DNA of 64,000 nt from Struthidea cinerea (Eukaryota; Chordata; Aves; Passeriformes; Corcoracidae). Shown piece by piece: positions 38,603 to 52,400 of the stretch; position 1 is the stretch's first letter, and every line of letters begins with the position of its first letter. The stretch covers positions 186,001 to 250,000 of the forward strand of contig VZTI01003407.1 in the NCBI GenBank assembly GCA_013397865.1, in the 5' to 3' direction. The notes beneath the pieces were generated by a model. It did not search any database. It was not told the DNA's origin and was given only the letters and a program-made list of their open reading frames with translations. A program made the translations under genes and the position numbers.

Positions 38603-40533
38603 CTCTTGACCCCTTTCATTATGCACCGAAAGGTTTTAGTGGCCCCAAGTCACAGCACTCCTGAAATCAAACATGTTGGTATTTTATGGAAGCTATCTTG
38701 CAAATTCTTGCAGAACAGATGTGTGATTCCAATTCATGCGACCTGCCAGCTCTGTGAATTGAGGGTCCAAATCAGATATAGTCCTCTTCTTTTATTTTGT
38801 TCTGGCTTAAAACAGCTCTCTGAGATCTACCTCATCCATGCAATTGTCCCAAAGAGAATTGCTAGATTTAGCTGACAGATGCAAAAAATCTCATGTTGTC
38901 ACAGAATTCCCCAGTGTCTACTCAGCACCAGATGTCAAAGAATGCAAATCTACAGCTGGGTCTGGTGTTCATTTGTACTCCAAATTCCCTCCCTCACAGC
39001 TGTTGTTTTCCACTTCCATGTACATAGAGTTGAATTTTCAGTAGCAGGAGATAGACACTCATGGCTCCCTATATTGATGTGAATATACATATTTCTTTAT
39101 TTACCTGGGAAACATCTTTTAGAGTTGAATAATAGTGTATTTGTGAGGGTATATTTGAGTGTGCCTACCCGTCACTATTGAAAACAACCTTACTCATCTT
39201 ATGAACACAATGTCTTCTCAGTAAATTCTCTGGAACTGGAGTTGTCTTTCCAAGTAGCTGTTTAGAGGTGCAGGATAGGATTTGCTTAGGCCTCCCTTGC
39301 TTAGGCCTCCTGGGCACCATGGAAAAAATAAGCATGACCACAGAAATACAAAACAAAAGAGTTATAGTCATGAGGAACTGCAGAGCAGTGTTTATTCAGT
39401 CACCTGGGGGGCCCTTTGCTGCCTATCCTTTGTGTCCCTCAGGAAAGGAAGTTCTAGCCTGGGACTACAATGACTGGTTTTAAATTTTGCTGTCCCTCAT
39501 GTAGATATTACCAGCCTGCACAGCTTTTGAAATATTGTCAGACAATAATATGTCTGCAAGAGGTGAACTGATTTTTCCTTTGTTTTTCCTTACCTAAACA
39601 GGGGGAAAATTTTAAATAACATGTAAAGGTGAATACAGCAGTCTATATTTGTTTTCCTGAACTTCCTGTAAATGAATTCAGAGGTTCAGAATTTCTAGAG
39701 TTCAACTGCAGTGACCTCTAGGGTAGTTTAGATTTCCTTTTCTTAAATGAAGATGGAATGTATATGGAGATCATCTCTTTCTACTTATTTGTGTGATGAT
39801 CTTCAACTCACTGAGTTCTCTGTTGTACAGATAGTAATTATAATCTAAGAAATTATTTGGTTTATTACACTTCTGATTTTCAGCCAGTCAAGAAATTTGG
39901 TTTCGTCTAGGGCTAAGGACATATTACTGTGTTAAAAAGGAATGAGTCTTAAATGATGGGAGTGGAGAGCACTCAAAACACAGGTTCAAATTTAAATTAA
40001 GAGTCCAAATTCGACAATCACATGTAAATTCCCGCTTTTTAAGCAAAGCATAGCATGCACTTTACCATTGCAACATGCCTTATATCAGACTCCAGCAGTT
40101 TTCCAGAATGGTTTTTATTAACCTTTCTGCATGGTTTTTATTGCCTTCAGCTGGATGGGGGTATTGTTGTCTTGGTTTAACCCCCCCTGCATGTTTCAGT
40201 GCCTGCACCAAATGCAATTCAGCAAAGAGCACTGTCTCCCCAGCTTCACTGAGACCTGAGGTGGTAAGCCCATGCTATGACCAGCAGTGCTGAACAGATT
40301 TCTCATCCAGTCAGTACCCGTAAATAGCACAGACTCACGTCACTACAGCTACCACATGCCTCTTCAAGTCTCCACCTGGCTTGCATGCAGCTACCCCAGC
40401 TCTTTCTACATCCCTGCTACCCCATGCTCCAAGACCTGAGCATGGGACAGGCAGAGCCAGGTCAGGCACCTGCATCTGCTGTGTCAATACTCATAAATCT
40501 TCACATTGCCAATAAGATTGAATCCAATAAACT

Positions 40534-40590
40534 GAATTGGATATATATATCCAATTCATATATTGGATATATATATATATCCAATTCATA
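40534..40590. repeat. Pair of AT-rich palindromes in tandem
   Basis: The bases 40534-40557 form a perfect 24-base palindrome: a 7-base GAATTGG arm, a (AT)5 core and the mirrored arm. A second unit at 40562-40585 has 5-base ATTGG/CCAAT arms around a (AT)7 core. The two share the ccaattcata right arm, so one arose by tandem duplication of the other. Confidence 0.95.
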
Positions 40591-43500
40591 AATACTGAAA
40601 AGTTGACTCCTAAAGTTCCCTAAGCTGATGCCTGAGCCCTATTATTGTCACGAAATGTTTTAACGTAACTTGAATGATATTTAACAAACACAGAAGTGGA
40701 ACACAGATGTAGGGAGAGTCCCCAGGTATTCCTGTATTTATTAACTGTGGCCATAAAACAGAGCAATGGTAACAAAAATGTTAAGTGTTAATGGCACTTT
40801 GGGGAAGTCTAGCAATGTTTATTACTACTATTATAATATATGTATCCCCAATATCCATTTTTTAAAGTAGATAATAGTATCAATTTAGGAGAGCAGTGAT
40901 TTAAGATAAATGAAAAAGTGCCGTTTAATGGTTTTACATTAAGCACTAGCAGACCTATCCACCTATCAGATAAGAGGAAAGGAGGGAGTATAAAATACTT
41001 TGTTTGAAGTGATATGACCCGGCACAAATAGCCGCAGTGACATTTTAAGATCAAACAGTCCAAGCATCAGGTACATATACTTCAAATCACAAGGGGAAGT
41101 TTTGACAAGTTGAGCCTGATCTGCCTAGGACCTAGTGCTAGTGCTCAGAGTAACAAAATCTTTTATTTAATTCTGACTTTCTGAAGTTTATCCTGCATAA
41201 TTTTAAAAGCACCACAGGGTTGCATTTACTTATGTATTTGACTTCCAACTCTTTCTAGTGACAAAATCCTAACAAAATATTTATTTAAAAAATCAAAAAT
41301 GCATTTACCAATTTACATTTTCAGGCTAGTGACTGTTTGCCAGAAAGATTAGAAAGGAATTACTACTAAGGCAAAAGCAAATATTTTTTACCTTGATGAA
41401 GAAATATGTGTTCAGATGTTAAAAAAAAAAAAACAACCCTAGCCAAAGATGATATTTAAATATGATAATTCATAAAAGTAATGTTAAAATGTTGAACAAA
41501 TATTAAGGAAAGAGGAAGTGCTAAGAAAGGTAGGGAAGTCAGGGAATTTTTCAAATGCTCTGTACCGTCAAATATACATTAAATCTGAGACTGCAAGATA
41601 TTGAGAATCAAACTGTGAGAAGTCAGCAGGAAAACAAAGTGCTGATTGTGCCCAGAGTAAAGCACAGGAGATGCATGAGGAGCGGGGATTAAAAGCCTGT
41701 CTGAAGTGGTATTTGGAAGGTTGGGGGAAACACTGTTCTGAAACAAATGGACAGGTGGGCAGCAGTTGCATAAATAAAATAACTGTGGGGAAAAGCAATG
41801 TCACCTATGAAAATCATTGTGAAAGAGGGTTAGAGTTTCCTCTGTTGCAAAGGTTTTCATTCATAGGAAGCACATAAAGGACATTTGTGCAGTAAAAAGC
41901 AGTCTGTCAGAGCCTGCCCCTCATGCTACAAACATCACTTCTGTCAGAGAGGAAACATATGTTCTCAGCCAGCACCAGTCTCTGGGAGCCAACATGCTGC
42001 TGGAGATGGACACTGAGCACACAGAACCCTGGCAGGACTGGTGTGGGAAATGGGGCTGGGCCACCACAGCCAGGCTGTGGACAAAAGCCATCCCTGCTCG
42101 TTGAGAGCTCTCTGTATAAAACCAGATACCTCTGGATTCATTATATTGAATTTCAGCCTTATATTCATTATCATAGAAATTTATCTCAGAAGCACTGCCT
42201 TCTGCCTGGAAAATAAATGCTTCTACTTTGCTTCATTGCCTAATAGCTGGAGGAGTCCATTATCTTGGGAAAACATTTTTTCCATTTGCACTGACTCTTA
42301 AATATTTTATGATCATTTTTCTTTCTTGCTTTCACAGTAAATAAAGTAAATACATGACAGACACAAGATGTTAAATAATCACCAATATATGTAATTTAGT
42401 TTATATATTGTTCCTCACCTATTTTTATCCTGACTTTCTATAAATTGTACTACACATTATACTGCTTCCTTTAATTATTTTCATTTACTTTATACTGTCA
42501 GTGCTTAGTTTGACTACCTTTCAGTCTCTACCCTATAAATACTTCATAGTGGGCTTCAGGAGGTACAGCATTTAAACTAAACAGCTCTGAGGCTTGGATC
42601 TTAGTGTTTGAAAGGCATTTAATTATTACTTCTCCTCTGTGAGGATAGTTGCAGTGACATTTCCATGTAGTACCTCTGCCACTACCTCACTTTCAGTTAT
42701 TTTGGAATCAAACATTATTTTTATCAGTCTGAAAAAGATGGTAAAAGACTTTTTTTAATCATCAAATGTAATACATTCTGCACATACAGCCACAATAATA
42801 ATAAATACTTATAGCATTATTAATTAATACAAATAATAATCCATCTACATTTGTGGAAAACAGAGAGCAGAGTGAGACTCTAAGGCATCTCAGGGATGAA
42901 CTGATAGAATATATCCCTGAAAACTCATTTCTGCAGCACTGTTTTGCTTCACCTTCGCTCTGTTTTCAGGAATCATAGTGGAAGAATGGCATTAAGATTT
43001 CCTGGTTTCCCTTGCATGTATCAGCTGCATAGAAATGACCAGGTATGCACAGGGAAACTGAGGCAAGACCTACCTGTAGGAATCCAGAATGCAGAGAATA
43101 TTTCTCTGCCTGTTTTGAAGGATTCTAACCCCATGGACAACACTGTTTTTGACCTTCGCCCATGGGGAAAGTTACCTACCCTTTGGGAAGAGTTGGAATC
43201 TACACTGGTGTGAACCAGGTGATAGAATGTTATGTAAGATTGTCACAAGATGAAAATTTAGCATCTTTGGGTTTGTTAATATAGTAAATAGATAGAAGTA
43301 AGAAACTTCAAAATGGAGGATTGTTGTTGTTCTCCAGACCTTCCTCTTCTTCTTCTATTACTCCATATTCTGCAGTAGAAGCAGTTTAAGGTGACTGGAT
43401 AAAGAATTCCGCAGTTCCTGTCTACGTGACAAAGTGAGTTATGGAACATTGGTGGAAAAGTGAAAATGTCTTTCGTTTTACATTTTCATTGGATAATTTA

Positions 43501-44089
43501 CCTTTAAAAAGACTGTCTAATCTTGATAACTTGGCTTTCTCCTGCATTCTCTGCTTTGTGCTGTGTCTGGGTCACGTCAGTGACTCGATTTCTCTGATAA
43601 GACTTAATAAACAGCTATCTGAAAGCAGAGACTGCTGAAGGTCCCGTTCGTCTCTTGGATTCCTGGCAAAGAGGCTAAAAACTCTCCCCCATCTGGGGAG
43701 GTATTAATTAAGGCACGGAAAGTGTCACCTACCTAACACAAGAGGGGACTTTCTGTACTGACCCACTCCAGACTCGGCTACGGATCATAGGCAGAGACTT
43801 CGCTGTGTGTGCAAAGCACAATACCCATGCTCGGTGCCATGCAGTGAAGGGATGATGGGTGTAATAGTCACAAATGTTGTGCATTCGATTAAATTGAACC
43901 CAAACGCTGTAACATCGTGGGGAAATGATGTCTAGGTTTATTATGGTCTGTAATACCCTGTGAAATGTAGCTTTATCTTTTGAGTCTCAAAGTGTGAAAA
44001 CACTTTGAAGAGATGTAGATTCAGAGATTTTGTGAATTCTGTGATTTACAAATTGACAAAATGGGTCCCCACTCCCAAGGATGGGACCA

Positions 44090-44480
44090 CAGCGGGTCAT
44101 CTGGTCCAAGCTCTCTGCTCAAGCAGGGTCATTCCTAGAGCACATGGGATAGGATTGTGTCCAGATGGTTCTGGAATATTTGCAGTGAGGGAGACCCCAC
44201 AACTTCTCTGGGCAATCTGTTCCAGTACTCAGTCACCTGTACAATAAAGAAGTTCTTCCTCATACTCAGGAGGAACTTGCTGTGCATTGGTTTCTGCCCA
44301 TTGCTTCTTTTCCTATCGTTTGGCACCACTGAGAAGGAGCTGGAACCATCCCCTCCACACCCTCCCTTCAGATTCTGACAGAGGTTGATGATGTCTTCTC
44401 TCAGTCGTCTCTTCATGAGGCTGAACAGCCCCAACTCCCTCAGTCATTCCGCATAAGAGAGAAGCTCCAGTCCCTTAATG
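44090..44480 (-). mobile_element. CR1 LINE 3'-end fragment
   Basis: The plus strand shows the reverse complement of a CR1 tail. It has ctgctcaagcagggtc, gagaccccacaacttctctg, tctgttccagtactcagtcac, ggcaccactgagaaggagctg, and atgaggctgaacagccccaa followed by ctccagtccctt. The terminal tail is degraded. This is a truncated, non-functional copy. Confidence 0.92.
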
Positions 44481-45236
44481 CTTTTCACTTCTTGAAATGG
44501 AAAAAACTTAGGCCCCTTTAAACATTATATTTTTAACATCAAAGCCAAAAAATAATTAAGTGTCCCTAGAAAACGTCATTCTTTTCCATAAAATCTCTCT
44601 CTCCATTTTGCTCAAACACACATTAATATTGAACAAAATGTTTCAGGAACTCTTCCAACCTTTGTGAAACAGATTTACTATGTGTAGGATGTATATGACA
44701 GCAATTTTCAAAGGTCAGGATATGACATATTACATTATTACAACATATTAACTGTACCCACTGACTACCACTGCCTGTACAACACTGACTAGTCATCACA
44801 GCATTAATATTTTTTCTTTAAAAAAGAAAAATACGGGTCTTGAGAACACAGTCTTTTACCAAACTACCTACTCTGAGTCTCACAAGGAGGACTCTCTTTC
44901 CAAGGAGTAGTTACAAAAGAGGTGAGATTTAAGGCTGGCTTCAGAACTGGGCAAATAAGCTTTTGTGTAGAGTGAATGAACTATGGGGAAACTGGAACTA
45001 GGGAACTTTGAATCAAATCAACTAATAAATTCAGCCAGAAATGGGGACTGGCTAGGGAGAATAAAAAGGTCATAGTACTTCAGTTTCATATTTCTTTGTT
45101 TAATGAAATTCCTTATTTGAAGGCACTGAATATTTTTTTTGGTGATACTTTTTAAACAAAACATTTGACATATGTTTTAAAACAACACTTTTAATTACTA
45201 TTTTTTTATTTTAATAAGATAATCAAAAAGTCTTCG

Positions 45237-45335
45237 NNNNNNNNNNNNNNNNNNNNNNNNNNNNNNNNNNNNNNNNNNNNNNNNNNNNNNNNNNNNNNNN
45301 NNNNNNNNNNNNNNNNNNNNNNNNNNNNNNNNNNN
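45237..45335. other. Assembly gap (99 N)
   Basis: A run of N bases with AT-rich flanks. The missing sequence could be a low-complexity tract. Confidence 0.95.
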
Positions 45336-45573
45336 AATGAAGAATCCAAAATGGGCTTCCCAAAAGCCTTAGCATACATACATGTCCCATTTATTTAACT
45401 TCTGCTCTCACTAGAAATGTTTGCTCTTCAGACAATTTTCTCAACAGAGCCACATCCATCACTTCAGGAGGACTGCAGCCACCATCTTACCAGACTGCTA
45501 CCGCCACCCTGACTAACGGGGTGTCACGTTGTATCCTGACTCTGTCAGTTCAAACCAGTGTTTTCTGCCTTTC

Positions 45574-45592
45574 TTTTTTTTTTTTTTTTTTT
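45574..45592 (+). repeat. Poly-T tract (19 T)
   Basis: Uninterrupted T19 followed by aaatttccc. It could be the reversed poly-A of an old retrocopy, but no source sequence is recognisable beside it. Confidence 0.9.
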
Positions 45593-46149
45593 AAATTTCC
45601 CTTTTAAATTTTTGTTCTGACTTGGTGCCTCCCATTGGTTTGTTTTCAAACTAGTACAACTCGACATTTTTTTCTTGTCTGTCCATGTGTTTTTGGGGTT
45701 TTTTTGCTAAACGAATAGGAATATTTACAGGATTTTTTCAGAGCCTGTTTATTAAACCATCATACTGGGGGAATTGTATATCAAGAGAGCCCTTCCTTCG
45801 TAAGTCCTTCCAAGAGGAATGACAGTGATTCTATGATGCAAAGGAATACAACATATCCCAAATATATATTCAACTAATAATACAGAATGCTTGCTTTTTG
45901 CAAGCCTGGACAGACAGTAACTCTATAATATTATAACTTAATTTTATCTCTACAAAAGAGTGGCAATTTGCTCTATGATCTACTACCTTTGCATGCCAAC
46001 TAAGGCACAATAAATAGTAAACTGAAGCCCCAATTTCAGCACTTCTCTTCCACATCACCCAGTAGTAACATGACATGAAGTCTCATATAGTCTCTCATGA
46101 AGTGTCTCTTATAGCAGCCTTCCAATACCAAAAGGAGACCTACAAGAGA

Positions 46150-46416
46150 GCTGGAGAGGGATTTTTCACAAGGGCATGTTGTGATAAGACAAGGGGTAAT
46201 GATTTTAGGCTTAAGGAGAGTAGATTTAGATTAGAGCATGGTGAGGCGCCATAACAGGTTGCCTGGAAAAGTTGTGAATGCCCCATTCCTGGAGTTGTTC
46301 AAGGCTAGGCTGGATGGGGCTTTGAGCAACCTGGTCTAGTGGAAGGTGTCCCTGCCCATGGCAGCGAGATTGGAACAAGACCTTTAAGGTCCCAACCCAA
46401 ACTGTTCTATGATTCC
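46150..46416 (+). mobile_element. CR1 LINE 3'-end fragment
   Basis: It contains gctggagagggattttt, tagatttagattagagc, gtgaatgccccattcctgg, aacctggtctagtggaagg and gtccctgcccatggcag. It ends with aaggtcccaacccaaactg and ttctatgattcc. The usual segment attaggaagaaattctttac is deleted. This is the same subfamily as the copy at 53843-54148. Confidence 0.93.
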
Positions 46417-49400
46417 ACAACTTTATTAACACAGGCTGCCAGAACTCATGTTTTAGTTGCTGTACTTTCTTTAGCCAATGTATATCAAAGGCTCACACAA
46501 TACAGCAAACAAACTCTATTTTGCTAAAGCAGAGAAAACTTTATTGTTCCTGTGCAATGTTGGTAAGATCTGGGAAAAGAGATTCTTTTTGTGGTTGAAT
46601 TTCTACACTGGAAACATTTCCACACTGAAGTTCAGGGTGAGGCAGCATCATTTGCCCCAACATCACTGAAATTTTAGTCAAGGAAATATACTCAAAGTAC
46701 TGTAATTTCCTTTAAAATATTTATTTCAGTGTATACCTTTTGTTCTTACTTGTAGAAATTAATACTAACCCAGTCAATCACTTCAGATATCCAAAGAACA
46801 TAATCCTTAACATAATCCTTCATCCCATGCCCAGTAATCACCACACAAAGGCCAACCCCTTCATTCCTGCTTTCCATCCCTTCCTTTACCTCCTCAAAAG
46901 GAGTAAAGGAGAGAGATGTTTTCCGGCACACCTCAAGGGAGTAAATTATCCCAGACTGAGGCCAGGAGCAATTTCTAAGGTTGAGGGCATGTAAAAATCC
47001 ATTTTCCTCCAGCCCCAGATTTCACAGATGTATACCTGCAATTTCAAGTCTTCCACAATGGGCACTGAGATACAGTGTTCTGAGTGTTGAGTAAAGCAAA
47101 ACCCACCTATTTCTTCATGCCAAATATTCCTTTAGGAGGCACGTTTGTTTAGATTGGCCACGTCATCTTAATAATTGAGTTCCTGTGATATTTCTATTCC
47201 TCACCAGGCTAAGAATCATGCAAACTCTGAAGGAAGAGATACCATAACTTTACTATTACTTTCTTGCATCCTTTGTTTGTACCCTAATGCTCTTTGTTGT
47301 TTTTATATCTTCAGCTTAAATGCAAAAAGTACTTTTCAAATAGTATTCATGCAAGCAAAATCCCTCTGGCTCATCCAGGTTTGTCTTTGTCCTCTTATCT
47401 TGAGCTGCTCCATCTTTGCTACATATCCTCAGAATATTAATGACAAAGTACTATTATAGATAGAAAAAAATACCTGCTGATAGCAAGCTGGAGCAATCTT
47501 AGATTATTGGATTTGTCATGCTGGAACTTAGTCCCGCTGTATTTCATCTACCCTCTCATCATGACATGTCTGCGGAAACCAGCATCAACACTGTCAGTGC
47601 CTACAAGAATTCTCCAAAGTATATCTGATCAATGTTTATTCTCACAGAATGTTTGAGATGGAGACCTGTGAATGACTCTTACCAGAACTGTGTGAAAATC
47701 AAGAATATCATCAGCTAACTTTCCTTTCATCTCATGCTGTTTTGTTCTCCTAAGTCTCATAGCTGGAATCTGCTTAGATAGATACAGTTGTTAGGGATAT
47801 ACAGAAAATGCCTAGACATTGTATGGCATCACAATCTATATCAATTCTCTTGAAATATTTCAAAAAGAGTGGAAGCTTTCCTTTATCTCAGTGCTAAAGA
47901 TGGGCTTCAGCTTTTGCAACTCAACTCAAGTCCTGTTTGAGTGTCTATGTCATAACTCAAGAGCCAGAGAACAGTTTTTCTTCATTTATCCACTGATTTC
48001 CAGTTGATATTCACTGCAATCTAGCTTCTAGGAATCCCATCTATGAGAGTGAAATTACTACAATGAGAATTATAAGGTGTTTTTCAACCTACATAGCCCA
48101 GATGACAAACCTCCAATAAGTGAAGCAAAGCACATGTGTTCAATGTTGACATTGTTTATCTACTGTGACTGTCTTTCACAGGAAATATAGGATTCAAACA
48201 CTCAGTTTAAATCCAGGCAGACAGAGACATACTTATTACTACAAGGGAAAAATAATACCTACACCTTGATACACTTAATATTTTCACAAAGACGTTCTAA
48301 ATTAAAAGATATTTATTTCTAAGCTAGATTTTATCCACTGAACATATAATGATTTACCATAAACATTTATGATAAATCTTACACAGCTGAAGATAACTTG
48401 CAGACAAAAACATACTAGCCTCCCACTCAGAAACATAAAAATAAATCACCACTGTGTGTTGGTCTGAGTTAGCACACAAGCACTTCCATCATTCCTCGCT
48501 GCCTAGTGCCTCATCCTCAACAGGGTCTTTTCCCTAACTCTGCTGCCTTCCAGTGGCTCTACCGCCTTTCAGCTGTCACCTACTCTTTTAGCATTTGTTC
48601 TTTCTTCTAGGATCTTTGGTACTCCTTTACCCTTATTAGTAAGTCTTGCTTTACTCTGATTTGCCTGATTTACTTTATAATGAACATTGAGAGTGTAGGT
48701 TAAAAGCTTCTTCTCAGCTTCCCCTATCATTTCTCCTTGATTTGAGCTGTTTCTTTGCAGAGGAAAAGGAAAGGAGCTCAATTTCTGGAATATTTCCAAA
48801 TGGACTAACTTTGCAAAAGTCCAGATATCTTAAGTTCTTGATCTTCTAGTCCTCACTGTTATTTCTTTGCCATTCTCTGGCTACAAAAAGATTTTCTTTG
48901 CCTGTCTCTCTAAGTATGATATAATTTCTTATATGATTCAATGGAAACATCACAGTGTCGTTTATCAAAAAGTGTAGCATAGCTGGGAACTTCTTTCAAT
49001 GCTTTCTTCCCTACTTCTGTTTCCTGCATTCCCTTGAAAATATCCACCATCCTAACAAGAAAACTCATCTCTAGATTTGTCTCTTCCTGATACCTGAGTG
49101 AATGGCTGTGAATGTTGTGTGATAGCTGATACCTGCATGAATGGTTCTTTCAGATTACAGGTAAGATAAACTTCTTGGAGAACAAGAACAAAATTTTTCA
49201 CTAACAGAAGTATATGAACATCATAACTCTCCTGATGAAACTCAGAAAGGATTCATTATGCAGACAATACAAGCTATTATAGCAGAAAAACAAAATTAGC
49301 TCTTATATCATTCAACTGAGCTTGTGCCAAAACAAGAAGTAAATCACTGAAGTTGTGTATAATGCATGAGGTATACAACATTGTTGAAAATAGATTTTTT

Positions 49401-52400
49401 TTTTAATGATAAAAGGGAATTGGCACAGAAGTGATATGTAATTTTAAATTCTTAGCCTAATAACATTGCTAATTTTAATTGCTATTAGAAAAACCTTGTT
49501 TTCCTCTAAGGCATTATGTAAAGAATCATTCTAGCTCAAATATGCATGGGAAATGTTTAAGGGCCATTACGGAGCAAACAATGAATATGAAAGCAACAGC
49601 ACTAAACTAGCAAATATCTCGAGCTCTGATGCCAGGACTCGGCTGTTTAGCTATCAAGCAGACATTAACAGATGACAGATAAGTTATTATTCAACAAAGT
49701 TGGATGCAAAAAGCTTAAATGCATCCAAACGATAATGTAAAATACAATCTAATATTTGATGAATGGGAAAACCAACACATAACATAAAAACATAATTTCT
49801 GTGTAATATCCTTAATTATGAAATACTAACATTTCAGCATGCAAGGTTTTAGCAGTAGTTTGGAATCCAATTTATGAAACTGAGTCCCACACATTTACAT
49901 ATAATTGTATCTGTGCAAAAGACGTCGGCATGTGCTGAGAACAGGCTTTGGCATGCGGTGGCTTGGAGCTGGGGGGACTGCAGAAAGGCCACCATATCCT
50001 ATGTCTTGCCGAGACACTTTTCTGCCTAGAATCAGAGCTGTCCTGTCTAACAATAGCTAGAGCCAGAAGCTCTTATCACCTTTACAAGAGGTGACCTCTG
50101 CAGGAAGGCAAAAAGGTCTGTAGAGGCACACCCTTTCCCTCTCCTGACCTCAGGAAAGCCCTGCTCACAGCTGAAATGACATTGGCGAAGGACAATACAT
50201 GGGATTCCAAAAGTAGTGCCTCCAAGACATACCAGCACATGGGTAAAACTGAGTGCTTTGTAATAGATGGGGATTTTAACACATCTAACTGAAATATATG
50301 CACTTTCAGAGAAAAAAAGAAATGTTAAATGTAAGTAGCATGAGAGTTGAGTGTGACTCGATGAAACCTATTACATTACTCTAGCAAAACTAGAGAGATG
50401 TGAACATTCAAATAAAAGCAATGGAGAGATGCAACCAGAAATATATTTAGTAGTGTTGTTAAAGATATAAGCAGATGCTGTGTCCACCGAAAACAAAGAA
50501 GCAAATGAAAAGCAAAAATATTTTAAAGCAAATTTTATAAGCAAGTGAATCTATTCCATAAGGATAGGAATTGGAATAAACTAGTGCACATAACCAAATC
50601 CAGCAACAAAACCTTGGTCATTGTGACAGCACAGACTAGAATGTAAATGCCTTTTCTATAAGTATTTCCTGCATGTATATTATTAAGTGAGGGAATAAGC
50701 AAGAGAAAAAGAATACAAAACATAGTCCAACTCCATAATCAAGGCAGTCTCTAATAAAGGACTTCATTTGTACTGTTCTGCATGATAAACTCAGAAAACT
50801 ATCCAAAGCAGACAGATTTTAGGGTAATTTGTAAATCAATTACTTTCTTGTTAACATTGTTATGAAGAACACTTTGGACATTACACAAACATTTGCTCAA
50901 AACAACTAATTTGGGTTTAAAAGCAGAGAAGTGTCTGTAGGGGAACAAAAATGCAGGCCATATGTACAACAATTTAAAAAAATGAATAACTATATTGAGT
51001 TAATCTACGATCAATTAATAATCATTTAATTTGAAGTAAAACTACAGTTTAAAATACCTCATGAGACATGTAGGTGCTAGATTTTTTGCTATATGCTCTA
51101 TGTCCTTACTGGCAGGAACAATTTGGTCAGAATAATGACATTTTAGTAATGATATTTAGTAATAGACATTTAATTACAAAACAAGGAGGGAATGTAAAAG
51201 ACATAATGACAAGTAAGAACAGAAATCCTGGCACCACAGTCTGAAAAAGAACAAGTAGAAAACATAAAGTAATAAGAATAGTAGCCACAATGCTTAATTT
51301 CAAAATATTTGAAGGAGTGAGAACAAAATTGAGTAAGGGCACAAAGATTTTTTCTGATCAAGCAGCACAAATCTTTTTGCAGACAGAAGGACAGAAAAAT
51401 GTTTAGACTGAGTTGGGTTAAATACAATATTCTTAGGCTATAAAAACACTTGATTTACATTTTTTATCATAACATGGGTTTTGTATGTAAATGCAGACTG
51501 ATTTGTAATGGCTGGAAAAGAAGTCTGTATGCTAACTCATTAATTGCTTAATCAGGTATTAACTTGGAATTGTAGTTAACAGTTTCAAAATGTTTTAAAG
51601 AAAGGTCATTTTTGTTGTTTGACTTGGACATGCGTATTTTCTGTCATCCTTTGTTGTTCAGTGCTTTGCATATTTCATAGGAATATCAGATTGGAAGTCC
51701 TCCCTCCCATTTAGTCACTAAATACATTCCCTGCTGGAAAAGACAACCATGTGAATAGTTTGCTATCATTCAGTTATTATTAGATACATTAGACAGCTTC
51801 CTTTTTCCTTTTTAATAATATTGTCCAGGGAAGCTCTGTAAGTCTCATTATGTTAGGTTCACTGCCAATGCTCATGAGCAAAGGGGAAAGACATACAATA
51901 TAACCAAAACCACATGTGAATTTCTGGCATGACCTGAAGTCAATGGGTGCCATGCCATTTGTTTGGGATTTCACCCTGCAATTATAGAAAGGGAGTGTTC
52001 TCACTCTTTAGGGCTTTTCTCATCCAGCCATTGGAAGCTCAAGAGCAAGGATGGGAACGTAAGGCTAGATTCACAAAAAGATTAGGGCCCAGGATCTACA
52101 CACTGACTCCAGAAGTCACCTACATGGTGCTTTTCAGCACATCCTTGCTCCAGAAAAGTCTAAAGTTTACCGTTATCTAAAAAAATAAAATAAAATTTCT
52201 GTCTGGAGCACACCCAGTATACTTATGTCCTCAAAGGGAATTCCTAGATGATAGAAGAACCATTTCTTTCTCCTCTGTAAGGCCATACATGATTGGTGTT
52301 CTTAGACAAAAAAGACCTTGAACTTTTTCATCTAAAAAGATAAAAAAATAAGAAAGAAAAAAAAACCTCTAAAGTTCTAAAAAAATAAGAAAAAAAAATA

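Larger units (their letters stand above)
33801..44089. other. Intergenic region, middle part
   Basis: About 10.3 kb, AT-rich, without a recognisable gene. It includes the distal B block, a GGAA microsatellite, a short CA repeat, a 15-base tandem duplication (tgcttaggcctccct-like, 39283-39310), the AT palindrome pair, and a CpG-enriched stretch near 43440-43960. No exon with convincing coding character was found. Confidence 0.6.
44481..46149. other. Intergenic segment with second assembly gap
   Basis: AT-rich unique sequence around a 99-base gap, with a long poly-T run at 45574-45592. A gattctatgat motif near 45825 resembles a CR1 terminus but is too short to call. No gene is seen. Confidence 0.6.

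Noticed and set aside
43035..43070. gggaaactgaggca, a MIR-like word
   Set aside because: Only one short motif, with no neighbouring MIR core sequence.
45790..45840. CR1-like words gtccttccaagagg and gattctatgat
   Set aside because: Too short and too diverged to support a separate insertion.
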